In this document: positions 35,442 to 46,400 of the stretch, in pieces
Numbering within the stretch: the first letter of the stretch is position 1
Layout: each line of letters starts with the position of its first letter
From: an uncultured Dorea sp.
GTDB taxonomy: Bacteria > Bacillota > Clostridia > Lachnospirales > Lachnospiraceae
DNA length: 64,000 nucleotides
NCBI GenBank assembly: GCA_910579925.1
Contig: CAJTVY010000013.1
Location: 13,928-77,927, forward strand
Direction of reading: 5' to 3'
Position numbers and translations under genes: made by a program
Notes under the pieces: model-generated
Seen by the model: the letters and a program-made list of their open reading frames with translations, nothing else
Database searches by the model: none
What the model was told of the DNA's origin: nothing

Positions 35442-36323
35442 ATGGAGAATGAGAAGAATGGTAAAAAGCGGCGTATTTTTGTGGAACTACTAATTGCAGG
35501 ATTATCAGTGGCTGCAGGTGTTCTGGGAGGAAGTTTTGCTCAGAACAAATATATTGAATCACAGGTTGCAAATGTCACTGGGGACGGGAATACGGTTACG
35601 ATTAATAATGTTGATGATCTTGTGGAAAATTTCAACAAATTAATGAAAGAAAATGAGACCTTAAAGGAGCAAAATGAAGATTACTATACGGATTATAAAG
35701 AAGCAAAAGAAACAATTGAGAGTTTAGAGGTTCAATTAGGTGATTCACCGTCTATTGAACTAAAAGACCTTAGTCTTTGTGTTGACGGCGAAGATAAGAA
35801 CATAAATAAGAATCAATCATATGCGGTTATAAATGGTACAGACTATTTTTCAGAAGATTTTCTGAATAGTATTATTTCCGAAAATACAGCGATTACGATC
35901 AAAGATGACGTAATGTACCTGGGGAAGGTGGTCGCAGACAGGGAGAAGCTATTTTCTCAGAGAATCGTGGATGAAGGCGGAGCCAGTATGGTGGATAATG
36001 CAACGGATTCCTATGGGAATACACATGTAAATGTGCTGAGTTTAAAATATGGAAATGACATTGTTTTTAGTCTGAATGAGAAATACTCATTATTAAAGCT
36101 CAAAATAGCGATTGATGAATCGTCAGACAGTAACGGGCAGTGTACACTTACGGTTCTGGCAGATGGACAGGAAGTATGGACCAGTCCCCAGCTTAATAAA
36201 ATATCTACAAAAGAACTTGACTATCCGGATTTGAAAATTAATAATTGCTCACGTCTGGAAATCAAATGCAGTGGTGACGGGTGGGTTTATCCCCTTGTTT
36301 ATGATGCGGAAGTGTATAATTAG
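35442..36323 (+). CDS. Membrane-anchored protein with coiled coil and NPCBM-like domain
   Basis: A 293-aa protein. One N-terminal membrane helix (about 13-33, VELLIAGLSVAAGVLGGSF) is followed by a polar coiled coil (about 55-95). Next is a short copper-amine-oxidase-N-like part (LSLCVDGEDKN...INGTDYFSEDFLN) and a C-terminal NPCBM-like carbohydrate-binding domain with YSLLKLKIAIDESSDSNG, LTVLADGQEVWTS and LEIKCSGDGWVYPLVYDAEV. It probably binds wall or capsule glycans outside the cell. GAGGAGGG precedes ATG 35442. The gap 35213-35441 has a TATACT box at 35347-35352 but no well-spaced -35. Confidence 0.72.
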   Translation: MENEKNGKKRRIFVELLIAGLSVAAGVLGGSFAQNKYIESQVANVTGDGNTVTINNVDDLVENFNKLMKENETLKEQNEDYYTDYKEAKETIESLEVQLGDSPSIELKDLSLCVDGEDKNINKNQSYAVINGTDYFSEDFLNSIISENTAITIKDDVMYLGKVVADREKLFSQRIVDEGGASMVDNATDSYGNTHVNVLSLKYGNDIVFSLNEKYSLLKLKIAIDESSDSNGQCTLTVLADGQEVWTSPQLNKISTKELDYPDLKINNCSRLEIKCSGDGWVYPLVYDAEVYN

Positions 36324-36330
36324 TATATCA

Positions 36331-36390
36331 AAGGGAACACCATGCTGCATGCCCTGCGGGCGGGTGGTCTTCGTACATGAAGGTGCACAT
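36331..36390 (+). repeat. Intergenic repeat element, copy B
   Basis: Second copy of the element at 22921-22980 (42 of 60 bases identical), 8 nt after the NPCBM-like gene. The inner stem GCCC-TGC-GGGC keeps pairing where copy A has ACCC-TTC-GGGT. Confidence 0.65.
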
Positions 36391-36501
36391 TATTTAAAAG
36401 ATATAATGAGATATGGTGCAGAGTATCTCAGTATCTGACATTCCTTTTTTGCTCAGATTGATAAAATATTCCATGAACTGAGTACAAAGGAGGAATATGA
36501 T

Positions 36502-36777
36502 ATGCATTTCGCAGAAAAACTCAAAGCTTTACGCAACAGAAACAATCTGACACAGGATGAACTAGCAAAACTGATGAATCTTGCCCGTTCTACCATCGCT
36601 GGTTATGAGAAGAAGAACAGGCAGCCGTCTTATGAAGTCCTGGCGAGATTCGCAGACTTCTTTCACGTTTCGATTGATTATCTTCTTACAGGAAGGGAAT
36701 CTGTTTATATTGCCTCAGATTCGGGCTGGGGTATGGTTAATGGACGTGCTGTGAGCAGGGAGATAGACAGGATATGA
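36502..36777 (+). CDS. XRE-family helix-turn-helix regulator (short)
   Basis: A 91-aa DNA-binding protein. The HTH occupies residues 5-60 (LKALRNRNNLTQDELAKLM, then ARSTIAGYEKKNRQPSYEVL). The segment FHVSIDYLLTGRE is typical of small XRE repressors. The C-terminal 20 residues are polar. AAAGGAGG lies ahead of ATG 36502. It is followed by a convergent second XRE gene. A role as local repressor of the nearby accessory genes is plausible but not shown. Confidence 0.88.
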   Translation: MHFAEKLKALRNRNNLTQDELAKLMNLARSTIAGYEKKNRQPSYEVLARFADFFHVSIDYLLTGRESVYIASDSGWGMVNGRAVSREIDRI

Positions 36778-36883
36778 AGAAAAGGCTCATTTTCCGGCGG
36801 GAATACTGCTGTGGAAATGGGCCTTTTAAATGAGGGTAAAATGGGGGAGGTTTTGCTGGAATCTTACGCTGATTAATTGCTCT

Positions 36884-37216
36884 TTAAGAGACCTTACAAG
36901 CGGACAGTAATGTCTCTGTCGTGGCAAGAATGACCTTGAGATGGCTTTCGTCGCATTGTGACAGCAGGCGCAGGATTTTCTGGTATGTATCGTTATCCAG
37001 ATTTTTGTCTGGATAGACGACGGTGTCTGCTGACAGATTGAAGTAGCGCATGGATTTTTCGAACAACTCGTAACTTGGGTTATTTCGAAATCGCTCAAGG
37101 TCTTTTAGGTAAGATAAAGAGATATCCAGGATTTCGGCTAATTCTGCCTGAGTGAGCTTTTTATCCATCCGTGCGTTTTTGAGCACGATCCCATAAGGAG
37201 TTGGATGAAATGCCAT
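36884..37216 (-). CDS. XRE-family helix-turn-helix regulator
   Basis: A 110-aa protein with an HTH at about 9-65 (VLKNARMDKKLTQAELAEIL, SLSYLKDLERFRNNPSYELFE) and a helical C-terminus of about 40 residues (DNDTYQKILRLLSQCDESHLK). TGGAGGTG precedes ATG 37216. It is divergent from the three-NTPase operon, whose first gene begins 384 nt away. It is the best candidate to regulate that operon; inverted CCATAC/GTATGG motifs near 37242 and 37328 could be its operators (inference). Confidence 0.85.
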   Translation of the reverse strand: MAFHPTPYGIVLKNARMDKKLTQAELAEILDISLSYLKDLERFRNNPSYELFEKSMRYFNLSADTVVYPDKNLDNDTYQKILRLLSQCDESHLKVILATTETLLSACKVS

Positions 37217-37520
37217 GGAATCACCTCCATAAGTATGATAATACCATACGTGAAAAAAGTAAAAGTGTTTTTACAGTACTGTAGTGGTATGATGTTGCCG
37301 TACTTTTGGTAGACTTGTAGTATGAAAGTATGGTTTCGCCATATTGTATTATTATAAGAGTGATTTAGAATATAAGTATATGGAGAAATGGCGGTTTATG
37401 AATGAAAAATGTGTTGAAATGTCGAAAAATGGATAGAGAGGTTTATGAAAGTAGAAAAATATCGAAATTCAGGATGATTAAAGAATGGTAAGAAGACTTG
37501 GAGGAAATTTACTCCTTGTT

Positions 37521-37550
37521 TTGTTATCTTTTTTTATATAGTGGTAGAAT
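37521..37550 (+). promoter_or_regulatory. Probable promoter of the three-NTPase operon
   Basis: TTGTTA (37521-37526), 18-nt spacer, TAGAAT (37545-37550), 49 nt ahead of ATG 37600. The rest of 37217-37599 is AT-rich, without a convincing gene; a frame is open from 37498 in phase with the gene but has no start site. Confidence 0.4.
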
Positions 37551-37599
37551 TAGGTTGCATAATACGATATCTGTGAAAAGTATACGAGGAGAGGGAAAA

Positions 37600-40500
37600 A
37601 TGGAAATGCTAAAAGCTTGTTTTTCGTTTTACAGGATAACAAGAGATGTGGTGTCATTATCTGATGAAGCAAAAAAAAGTTATTTCTATGATACGTTAGT
37701 TGTAGAAAAAATACAGAAAAGCTTATCTGATTTGCGAAAAATGGTAGAAGTACTAAAGCAATGGCAGATTCAGCCTAAAGTTTTTGAATTTTCAAAAGAA
37801 TCTTCAGAACAGCAGATGGTTGAAGCGGCAAAAGAATTGATAGAGGCAGTATATAGGGGAATTGATAAAAAAGGGTCGTTAATAAAGCAGAAATCCTTTG
37901 CCGGATCGATTATAGCTTTGGCGGAAGAGGAAAAAGAAGATTATGTAGCTGATTTTATGGAACAGTATCTGAACGCTGCTTCTATAGTTCCTTGTAAACT
38001 CGATGAAGAAGCGAAGAATCTGCTTATTTATGCTTTCAAAATTGATAAAGATGATATTTCGGATAGATTAAGGAATCTGGAAAACGTCACACAATATCTG
38101 CTGGAAAAAAGAGATGCTTTTATAACGGCGGCTGTTTCATGGAGAAAGGGAACTCCGGATGATAATGATAGAGCAGAACCTGTTAAGATAGAAGAAGATG
38201 AAAACGGCCAGTGTGAAGATTCAGATGGAGAGAACAACAGAGAATCTGAAAATGAAGAATGTGAAGAAGGTAATGCTGAAGTTGAAAATGAAGAATGTGA
38301 AGAAGGTAATGTTGGAGTTGAAAAAGGAGAATGTGAAGAAGGTAATGCTGAAGTTGAAAAAGGAGAATGTGAAGAAATAGATTCAGAAACTGAGAGCGTT
38401 GAAATGCCGGATGACGTATTTGAATCATATATATATGATAAATTTAGGCAAATTATGGAAAGTAGTCGAGAACCGGGGGGAAAAGACGAAGAACTGTTGG
38501 GTGTAGACGAAAAGAATACAGAAGGTGATGAAGAAGCGACAATAGAGGAGGATGTGGCAGAGGAAGCAGAGGATGGGGAGATAAAAGAAATTTGGCCGGA
38601 AGTGGGAGGGCAAGAAGAACATGAAGAAAAAGCAGATCAGGTAATGCAAACTGCTATTAAAAATGAAGTGAGGGATGAAAAGGTTGAAATAGTAATTCAC
38701 CAATTGAAAAACGAAGAGTGTATAGAAGATCTATCTGTTTGTGATAAATTAGATGATTTTCAGATAGAGTGCCTCCGTCTGTTGCAGAAACGGGTTCATT
38801 TGCTGCAGAGTGGCGGGGAACCAAATTCCTCTGACAATAGTGAGGAAAAACGTATCTGCTGGAGAATGCTGGAGAAGGGAGAAGCCGTACTGGCGGAAGA
38901 AATCTCAGCAGTATTTTACGAGACAAGTACTGGAAACTGTGTGAATCCGGCTGTTATTGGCGTGGTAGGGAGCGGGTTATTTATGCCCGTGACTGATGAG
39001 GATACACAGAAGTATTTCCAGTTCCACCAGCCTTTGCTACAGTTCGACAAACTTGACAGATGGGAACAGACGGCCGTTACGCTTGCCGCACTTCCGGCGG
39101 CCCATTGCTGCTATGACATCCGTCTTGACGATATCATGCTGCAGGTTCTGCCAGATGCTTTTCGTAAGTGGGCAGATGTTTTGATAAGGCGTAGAAAAGA
39201 GATGACTTATATTGACAGAACAGTGATCGAAAGTTATCGCAGATATCAGAGCCGCGTGAAAAAGATACAGGAAATACAGCAAAAAGCCAGAGTCCAGTTT
39301 GAGGGTCTGCAAAACTCAAACCTGCCATATCGGTGTGCGGCCAAAATTCTGACTGCTACCTGTAGTAAGGAGCGCTATATTGGGACATTGTGGGATCTTA
39401 TGAATGAAGTGGAACCAGAAGTTTTAGCCGCAGGAATCGCCGATCCTAAAGTGGAAGAATTGTATAGTAAAGGACGCGCAATTATTCCCGAGAAAAAGAA
39501 TACGTCAAAGTCAATTGATGCAGGACTAATTGACCGAATCATAGAAGAGGGGCGGAAGAGATATGGATATAGTACAGAGATTGTCGGAAGTTCGAGACAC
39601 AAAATGGTGCAGATGCTTAGAGATTTTCTGATAACGGTAAATGAATGGCTGAAATTGATCAGCATTCCCTGTATGAATAATCCATATGATATTTCGTTCC
39701 AATTTATACAGAATTTATCAGAGTGTTATCAGAGTTACCGGGAAGAACTTTATCTGGAGGCCTCTGAACAGACAGAAGAACCATATCTGCCGGAAATTTA
39801 TTACGATACGCTTAGGGTTATGGATTACCTAATGGGACTGCAGGAAGATGTGCCGCCGGGATGGAAAAGTTATCTGGAGCATGCCTTGCGTTTATGCGCG
39901 ATCCCGAATTTATACGTCAGAGAGAGCAAGATGGGAATCTGCCAATGCGAGTATCCGGATCCGATTGAGAGGCTGTATTTTCTGAAGAGGATAATCTGCA
40001 GTATTCCAGATTCGGCTGAGGCCTGTCTGAATAGATTTATCAAGGCGGATGCATTTGACGGATGCCGTATTATTCTGGCATTGCTAGAACGAACACAGCC
40101 GGGGGATTTCATAAAAATAAGGGAGCATTATGAGAGGAGCGTATTGAATCGTCTGGATATACTGAAAGCCGAGATAGCGCAGATGAGAAACGATTTATAT
40201 CCTCTTTCGGTTTATGCCAGATGGCTTGGAAATAATTATTTGTCAACCCTTTCAATGATTGCAATGCTTGAGAGGAAGCTTGAGCAGCAGATCATGAAAG
40301 AAGAACAAGACAACCTTGCCTGGTTTTGCGCCTCTGTAAAGGAATGCCAGAGTAATGTAGAAGACCTGGTTCAAAGATTTTGTGAACATTTGAGGAATCA
40401 GGTGAAGGGAAACTTTAATGAGGAACAGAGCGATAAGTTGTATGATCTGATTGAAAAGAGGCAGTATGCCGCTGTGATAGAGTGGACGGCCCGCCTCAAT

Positions 40501-43404
40501 ATCTCGGAAGGCAGCGTAATGGAACCGGATTTCTTTAAAGAAAGATATTTTGATGACAATCTCTATAACCAGAAACAAAAGAGTCTGTTACAGTCTTCTG
40601 GATTTAAGAATGCGGCGAACCGTCTGGAGAATGCATTAATGAAAAGCATTTCCTGGGAGGGGTTTGATTTTAACCGGGTGCCAGGAAGTATAGGGAACAG
40701 AAGGAGTAATCTTATCCGGCTGTGGTATAAGATTAAAGCGGAATTTTATGGAATCACAAAATCAAGAATAGAAGAAAATGCTGAAATCTTTGATGATCTG
40801 AAAGAGATGCTCAAAGTTATCGGATGGGATGTAACCGAACTTAAGGGATGCGATATTTGCGAGGACGAAAGCGGCAGTTATATTCAATTTGATATGCATT
40901 TTAAGCCCACCTATTCCCGCGAACGGTGCCCGATACCTCTGTTTGGGTCCGACTCTGATGGCAGGATTCGTATGATCTGTCTGTATGGAAGTACGAATGC
41001 ATCAGACAAGCAGTACGATTTGTTTGAGAATAAAAGTCAGCATCTCCCGATGATCATCCTGTTTTTTGGAGTGATGACACGTAACAGGCGGATGGAACTG
41101 TATAATTTGGCTTTGAACAAGCAGTCGTCGTTTCTGGTAGTGGATGACATGATCATCACAACAATCTGTGAACGGCGTGAAACTATGCTGCTTCGGTGGC
41201 TATACGAATTAGCTGTTCCGTTCTCTGTACAGAAACTGTATACGGCAGCCCTGGGTGTTGTGCATCCGGAAATGTTTTATGGAAGAGTGTCGGCAAAGAA
41301 CGATCTGGGATTGAACGGAAAGGTTTGTGCCGTATATGGGGGGCGGCAGCTAGGAAAAACCGCATTGCTTAAAAATATAGAATCCAAATCCCATAATCCA
41401 GAAATCGATCATTATGTATATTATATTTCATTGCCAACGGTAACGGTAGAAAATCCAGATGTAGTTTTGACGAAAGAGATTGTCAATGCCGTGCAAAATG
41501 ATATTCCTCTGGATCGAAAATGTGAAAATATGGAAGGTGTACTTGAGTCTGTCAAAGGGTGGGTCAAGAAGAAAGAAACGCGCAGGCTGCTGCTTCTTCT
41601 GGACGAAGCTGACAAGTTCTTACAGGCTGACGGTAAAAGCGGTTTCCGTATTACGGGTATTATTAACCGGGTTATGACGGTTTCAAGCATGCATTTTAAA
41701 GTTGTCTTTGCTGGTCTGCACAATGTATACAGAGCCGTCTCATCGCCGAATAATCCGCTGGCTCATTATGGAAAGCCGATCAGCATTGGACCGCTGCTTG
41801 ACGATGAACTGCAGGATGCGTTTAATCTGATTCGACAGCCGTTTGAGACGATGGGATACCGTTTTGAAGATTTTAATCTGATTATCAGGATACTGGCCGA
41901 AACAAATTATTATCCAAGCCTGATACAGCTTTTCTGTATGAAACTGCAGGACTATCTGCATCGGCCGGGAAGACGGAGGGGAAATAACCTGCCGGTTATC
42001 ATTAACAGAGAAGATGTTGATGCTGTATTAACAGACCAGAATTTAAAGAAATCTATCTGTGACCGTTTTATGTGGACCCTGGATCTGGACGACCGGTATA
42101 AAGCAATTGTATTAAGTATTGCTTCTGATGTTGGACGTGCGTTACAGACTGATTCGTCCAGTGATTTTGTGAAGGGGTATGAACTCGAGTGGATTTTTCA
42201 GGAGATGCAGTTATGGCCGAACCTGTTTAAAGGAAATCCTTCGTTGGATGAGTTGCGAGGGTTATGTGACGAGCTGATTCAGCTGGGGATTCTGCGCAGT
42301 GTGTCAAATGACCGCTATACACTGAGATCTGCGAATGTGATTGATATGCTTGGAACCCAGGAAAGTATTGTGAGAAACTTGTATGGTCTGGAGAGTAAGC
42401 ACTATGACTATGAAAAAATGTATAATGGCTCTTTGTACCGAAGTATATTTCAGGACAGGGAATCAGGTTGCAAATGCTATCCTCTGACGAATCAGCAGAT
42501 CCATTCTGCGCTGGATACGGGAGGAATAAAGATGATTATCGGAAGCCATATGTTAGGCATCGACAAGGTGGAGAAGTGTCTGAGGGAACTTCTGGCAATT
42601 GATAAGGAGGAACCGCATTCCTATGATTTATATCAGCAGAAGGCTTACAGTCTGCGCACATATCATAGCGGCCTTCCTGACTTAGACGATTTAGGCGGCG
42701 GTCTGTCTGTTCATCTGATTTACTGGGAATGTGCATGGGAGTTGGAAGATATTCTTTGTTACAAGCAGAGGGTGGATGGTCTGGAGGAGCAAGACAGGCC
42801 GATTCTTCTGTTGTTGTGTGATGAAGAAAGAAGCCGGAAGCTTCAGGAAAGTTTTCTGGAGGATATATTCGATGTACCGATTATTAAGCTGGCGACATGG
42901 GATCTGGAAGCCGTTCAATTCTGGTTAAACGAATTATCTGCGCCACCGCTGCTGATGGAGGATCTGACTCAGATCATGGAACGCCTGTGCGGCTGGCCCG
43001 AAGCAATGTATCGGTTAGGGCAACTGATCACGGAACATAGACAAGAACCGGATTTTCGTACTGCCGGGCTGCTTGATCAGACAGTAAAAAGTCTGGCTGA
43101 GTCGTCTGCGTTGTCTCGCTTTCTTCCAGACGAAAGCGTGGAGCCTCTTCTGCGCCGTATTCTGAATCTGTATGTAGAATATGAGGCGGAAATGAGTTGT
43201 GAGGATGTTCAGTATTTACTTGAGGAAGAGGGGGAGCCGCACGATATGGAAGATATTGAATATGCAATGGTATGGATGACCGATCTGGGGCTTCTGAACA
43301 GAAGGATTCAGGATCAGGATGTGAATGCAGGAAATGAAAAGAAGAAATATGGCGTCAATATACTGATTCTAGAGTTATGGAAACAACAGATGTCAGCAGC
43401 ATGA
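37600..43404 (+). CDS. Giant P-loop NTPase, first gene of candidate conflict operon
   Basis: A 1934-aa protein of no family I can name. Residues 1-185 are helical. Residues 190-370 are strongly acidic and contain four 12-residue repeats (217-264). A long helical region follows (about 390-1130). From about 1130 a fold leads into MIILFFGVMTRNRRM and PEMFYGR, then an NTPase with Walker A GGRQLGKT (1247-1254) and Walker B LLLLLDEADKF (Asp1335). A winged-helix-like region comes next. A second P-loop-like unit starts with GSHMLGIDKVEK (about 1648), and a closing winged-helix region ends the protein. STAND/AAA proteins of this size act as sensors that switch on an effector. ATG 37600 has GAGGAGAGGG upstream. 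It is operonic with the next two genes (13-nt gap). Confidence 0.75.
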   Translation: MEMLKACFSFYRITRDVVSLSDEAKKSYFYDTLVVEKIQKSLSDLRKMVEVLKQWQIQPKVFEFSKESSEQQMVEAAKELIEAVYRGIDKKGSLIKQKSFAGSIIALAEEEKEDYVADFMEQYLNAASIVPCKLDEEAKNLLIYAFKIDKDDISDRLRNLENVTQYLLEKRDAFITAAVSWRKGTPDDNDRAEPVKIEEDENGQCEDSDGENNRESENEECEEGNAEVENEECEEGNVGVEKGECEEGNAEVEKGECEEIDSETESVEMPDDVFESYIYDKFRQIMESSREPGGKDEELLGVDEKNTEGDEEATIEEDVAEEAEDGEIKEIWPEVGGQEEHEEKADQVMQTAIKNEVRDEKVEIVIHQLKNEECIEDLSVCDKLDDFQIECLRLLQKRVHLLQSGGEPNSSDNSEEKRICWRMLEKGEAVLAEEISAVFYETSTGNCVNPAVIGVVGSGLFMPVTDEDTQKYFQFHQPLLQFDKLDRWEQTAVTLAALPAAHCCYDIRLDDIMLQVLPDAFRKWADVLIRRRKEMTYIDRTVIESYRRYQSRVKKIQEIQQKARVQFEGLQNSNLPYRCAAKILTATCSKERYIGTLWDLMNEVEPEVLAAGIADPKVEELYSKGRAIIPEKKNTSKSIDAGLIDRIIEEGRKRYGYSTEIVGSSRHKMVQMLRDFLITVNEWLKLISIPCMNNPYDISFQFIQNLSECYQSYREELYLEASEQTEEPYLPEIYYDTLRVMDYLMGLQEDVPPGWKSYLEHALRLCAIPNLYVRESKMGICQCEYPDPIERLYFLKRIICSIPDSAEACLNRFIKADAFDGCRIILALLERTQPGDFIKIREHYERSVLNRLDILKAEIAQMRNDLYPLSVYARWLGNNYLSTLSMIAMLERKLEQQIMKEEQDNLAWFCASVKECQSNVEDLVQRFCEHLRNQVKGNFNEEQSDKLYDLIEKRQYAAVIEWTARLNISEGSVMEPDFFKERYFDDNLYNQKQKSLLQSSGFKNAANRLENALMKSISWEGFDFNRVPGSIGNRRSNLIRLWYKIKAEFYGITKSRIEENAEIFDDLKEMLKVIGWDVTELKGCDICEDESGSYIQFDMHFKPTYSRERCPIPLFGSDSDGRIRMICLYGSTNASDKQYDLFENKSQHLPMIILFFGVMTRNRRMELYNLALNKQSSFLVVDDMIITTICERRETMLLRWLYELAVPFSVQKLYTAALGVVHPEMFYGRVSAKNDLGLNGKVCAVYGGRQLGKTALLKNIESKSHNPEIDHYVYYISLPTVTVENPDVVLTKEIVNAVQNDIPLDRKCENMEGVLESVKGWVKKKETRRLLLLLDEADKFLQADGKSGFRITGIINRVMTVSSMHFKVVFAGLHNVYRAVSSPNNPLAHYGKPISIGPLLDDELQDAFNLIRQPFETMGYRFEDFNLIIRILAETNYYPSLIQLFCMKLQDYLHRPGRRRGNNLPVIINREDVDAVLTDQNLKKSICDRFMWTLDLDDRYKAIVLSIASDVGRALQTDSSSDFVKGYELEWIFQEMQLWPNLFKGNPSLDELRGLCDELIQLGILRSVSNDRYTLRSANVIDMLGTQESIVRNLYGLESKHYDYEKMYNGSLYRSIFQDRESGCKCYPLTNQQIHSALDTGGIKMIIGSHMLGIDKVEKCLRELLAIDKEEPHSYDLYQQKAYSLRTYHSGLPDLDDLGGGLSVHLIYWECAWELEDILCYKQRVDGLEEQDRPILLLLCDEERSRKLQESFLEDIFDVPIIKLATWDLEAVQFWLNELSAPPLLMEDLTQIMERLCGWPEAMYRLGQLITEHRQEPDFRTAGLLDQTVKSLAESSALSRFLPDESVEPLLRRILNLYVEYEAEMSCEDVQYLLEEEGEPHDMEDIEYAMVWMTDLGLLNRRIQDQDVNAGNEKKKYGVNILILELWKQQMSAA
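38248..38391 (+). repeat. Four tandem 36-nt repeats inside the giant NTPase gene
   Basis: Units at 38248, 38284, 38320 and 38356, each encoding 12 acidic residues of the pattern E(N/K)(E/G)ECEEGNxxV. Units 1-3 are close copies; unit 4 diverges after the first 21 nt. The unit length is a multiple of three, so copy number can change without a frameshift. Confidence 0.85.
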
Positions 43405-43417
43405 AAGGGGAGGTAAT

Positions 43418-46400
43418 GTGTCAGACTATATCAAAGATTTTGCAACTTTGACAGGAAAGGCGATGGATTTTTATCAACAGCCACAACGCATTGTTTTTCC
43501 AGAGGCAAAAGATCTGGAGGATATCAGTAGAATTAAGGAGCCGGCTCTGACTGTTTCTTTTCGGGAAAGCATGGATATTTATCGAAGCCTGGAAGAACAG
43601 GATTTTAAAGCCAGTGAGCTTACGCAGGCGGCGGTCAGCCTTGATATCGCCTATGAAGAGCCTCCTGTGGAAATGCGTATGGCAGTGATAAAGATTCTTA
43701 TTATGAGCGGTGATTATGAGAATGCCAGCCTGTATGCTTCTGAGTTTTTGGCGGCTGCTGATCTGCAGAGATTATTGTTTGAGCATATGCCTCTGATTCT
43801 GGATGGCGTCTGTCATATATCTCATCTGTTGCTGCCATACTGGGAACCAGAGGCATTGGTAGCCGTTTTTATGCGTGAACTGCGTAAGCGTAAACCTGCG
43901 GAGAAGAAAGGACTGATCTGGTCGCTGGTCTATGGACAGGGAGAATGGGAGAAGATGCCGCATCCTCTGCTGGAAGCGCTATGTACATTTCTTTATGCTG
44001 AAATGCGGACAGATAAAACCAGGGAGCAGATTCAGGACATTAATCATATGCTTCAGGGATATGAGTATGCTGAAATTGCAGAGATGCTAGCTTTACGCTG
44101 CTATGGCTCCTTAGAGGCTGTACATTGTCAGGTGAACCAGAAAGTTAGACGTGATGAATGGGACGAACGCAGGAATGAATTTAACAGGTATTATTCTGAT
44201 AGGATAAAAAAAGGGTTTTTCATTTATAATCCCAGGCTGCGGGACGCCGTTGTGCTCCATAGCAGGTTTATGAATGCTCATAAATTATCAGAAACAGAGA
44301 CCGCTTTAGCTGCAAATGATCTGCACGTATCATTAAAGCACAATCTTTTGCTGAAGGTGTCATATATCAAGCACCGGGGAAAAGTACGCCTGGTAGCTCG
44401 GGAACAGGAGGAATTTGGAGAAATAAAGAAAATTGCAGACAGGCTCAGAATGTTAGTACAGTTTGAAACCAGCCAGGAGATGAAAAGTTCTTACTGGGCT
44501 TTTATCAACGGTTATGAGATTCTGGATACATTGAATAATGCAGAAAATTACGAACTGCTTGACGGAGACTTACCAGCGCTTCTGAAAGTATTTAACCGGT
44601 ATAAGCAGATTGAGGGGCACGATCACAAGCGCGTTCTGGAGATGATAAGCTTCCTGCTTCGAGGAGACCGAAGTGGACTGTTAGGGAATCATTATATTAC
44701 TTTTTTTAATTATTACGTGCAGTTTCGGGAATATGAAGAGGCGGAAAGATTTCTGGAACGCTATGAGAATGAACTGGGAGAGAAATACTATCAGCAGGCC
44801 GTAATCCAGCTGCAGGGACGCGATCAGAAAGACAGAAAAAAATGCGGAACAACTGTAAAAAAATCTGTAGCACAGACGACACAGTGGCATCCATTGCCCT
44901 TTGGGAAGGGGTATGGGAGTTATGAGATGTATTTCCTAAATAGAGGGGAAGTGCTGCTTGGGAAAGAACATCTGGATCGTATGAGCGAACAAGAGTTGCT
45001 GGAAGAACATGAGAGAATTATTGGAGTTATTAATGAAGGGTTGGAAAATCCGGAAGAGTTAGCAAAATATTTTCTTATGGCTGGCGCTGTCTTGAATAAA
45101 CGACAGAAATTGTATCAGTGTAACGATATGAGTGAAATGCTGGCAGAAGACATGATAGAAGCATTCTACTATTATAGCCGAAATGAGAGGAACAGTCTGA
45201 ATATCGATCATGACATGCTCCGCAGCTATCAGGAACAGGCGCTGTATTTAAGCAGTCAGTTACATCCTAAATACTTGAATAACATCTTGAAAAATATGTT
45301 TGAGGAAATGCTGAAACGTTATTTTAAAGACAGACAGGGACATGATGACGATTCCCTGGCTGAAGCGGTGCGGCATATGGCGCAGACGAACACGGTGACC
45401 GACGAAGAATTTGGTATCTGCATTATGCGCCTTTCCCTATATTACCCGGATTTCCTGCTGCGACCAGAAATTAAAAGGCTATTGGCGGATCAGAATGAAG
45501 TAATACGAAGGCTGAACTCTTATGTGAGGTCTTTAAACTGGGGTCAGAATTCTTCTGCAGACATGATAGAGATATTGCAGGAATGTCGAAATCAGCTTGC
45601 TGCGGAATTTAATAATTGTAATTTCCTATCCAGAACAGACAGTGTGGAAGAGTGGAGAGAGAAATTAAATAAAGGATACAGACGTCTGGGGGATTTCAAA
45701 GATGAAAACAGGCTGTATGGCATTTTATCAGAGGCGGACCGCAAATATGTGCAAAGACTTATGGATTTACTTCAGAAGTTGCCATCAGAAGGCGCCATCT
45801 ATCGGATTCTGCGAAATTATAAAAAGAAATGTTCTAATTTGCGTGAAGACATCGATAAAAAACCATCTTCGTTTGCAGTAGAGCATCTCTATGAATTTGT
45901 CATGAATCTGGAGGAGTATTCTGAATGGAGACGCAGAACTTTATATGAAAAGCTGGAACCTGAATTTTCTGCAGAAGCGCTTTTTGGAGAGGGAAATCCT
46001 GAGGGAGATCAATGTATCAAAGTATATATGCAGATTGAATGTAGAGGAGGAATGTCGGGAATTCGCAATATATCGGCCGCCGTATTAGGTTCTGAATGTG
46101 TTGCAGAGGGGGAGTCTTATGACATATGCGCTTATGTGGAAAGGGATGGTAAGGAGTATGGATTTCTTCCGCTAAGGCTTCTTTCCTCGGACCTGGTTGT
46201 GGACCATCTTTATTTTAGAGCTGAATTTGAATTTATCATAGAAGAGACGTCGGAAACGAAATCTGTTACATTAGAATTCCATGTTTCTATGGAAAACCGG
46301 ACTCTGGTAGAAAACTACGAACAGATGTATAATCCTGGCAGCACGCTTTATGAAGGAAATGCGATGGCAAAGTATACATTCTGTGGCCGGAACAGCCTTG

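Noticed and set aside
38248..38391. CRISPR array
   Set aside because: Units are 36 nt, but contiguous, coding and in frame, without spacers.
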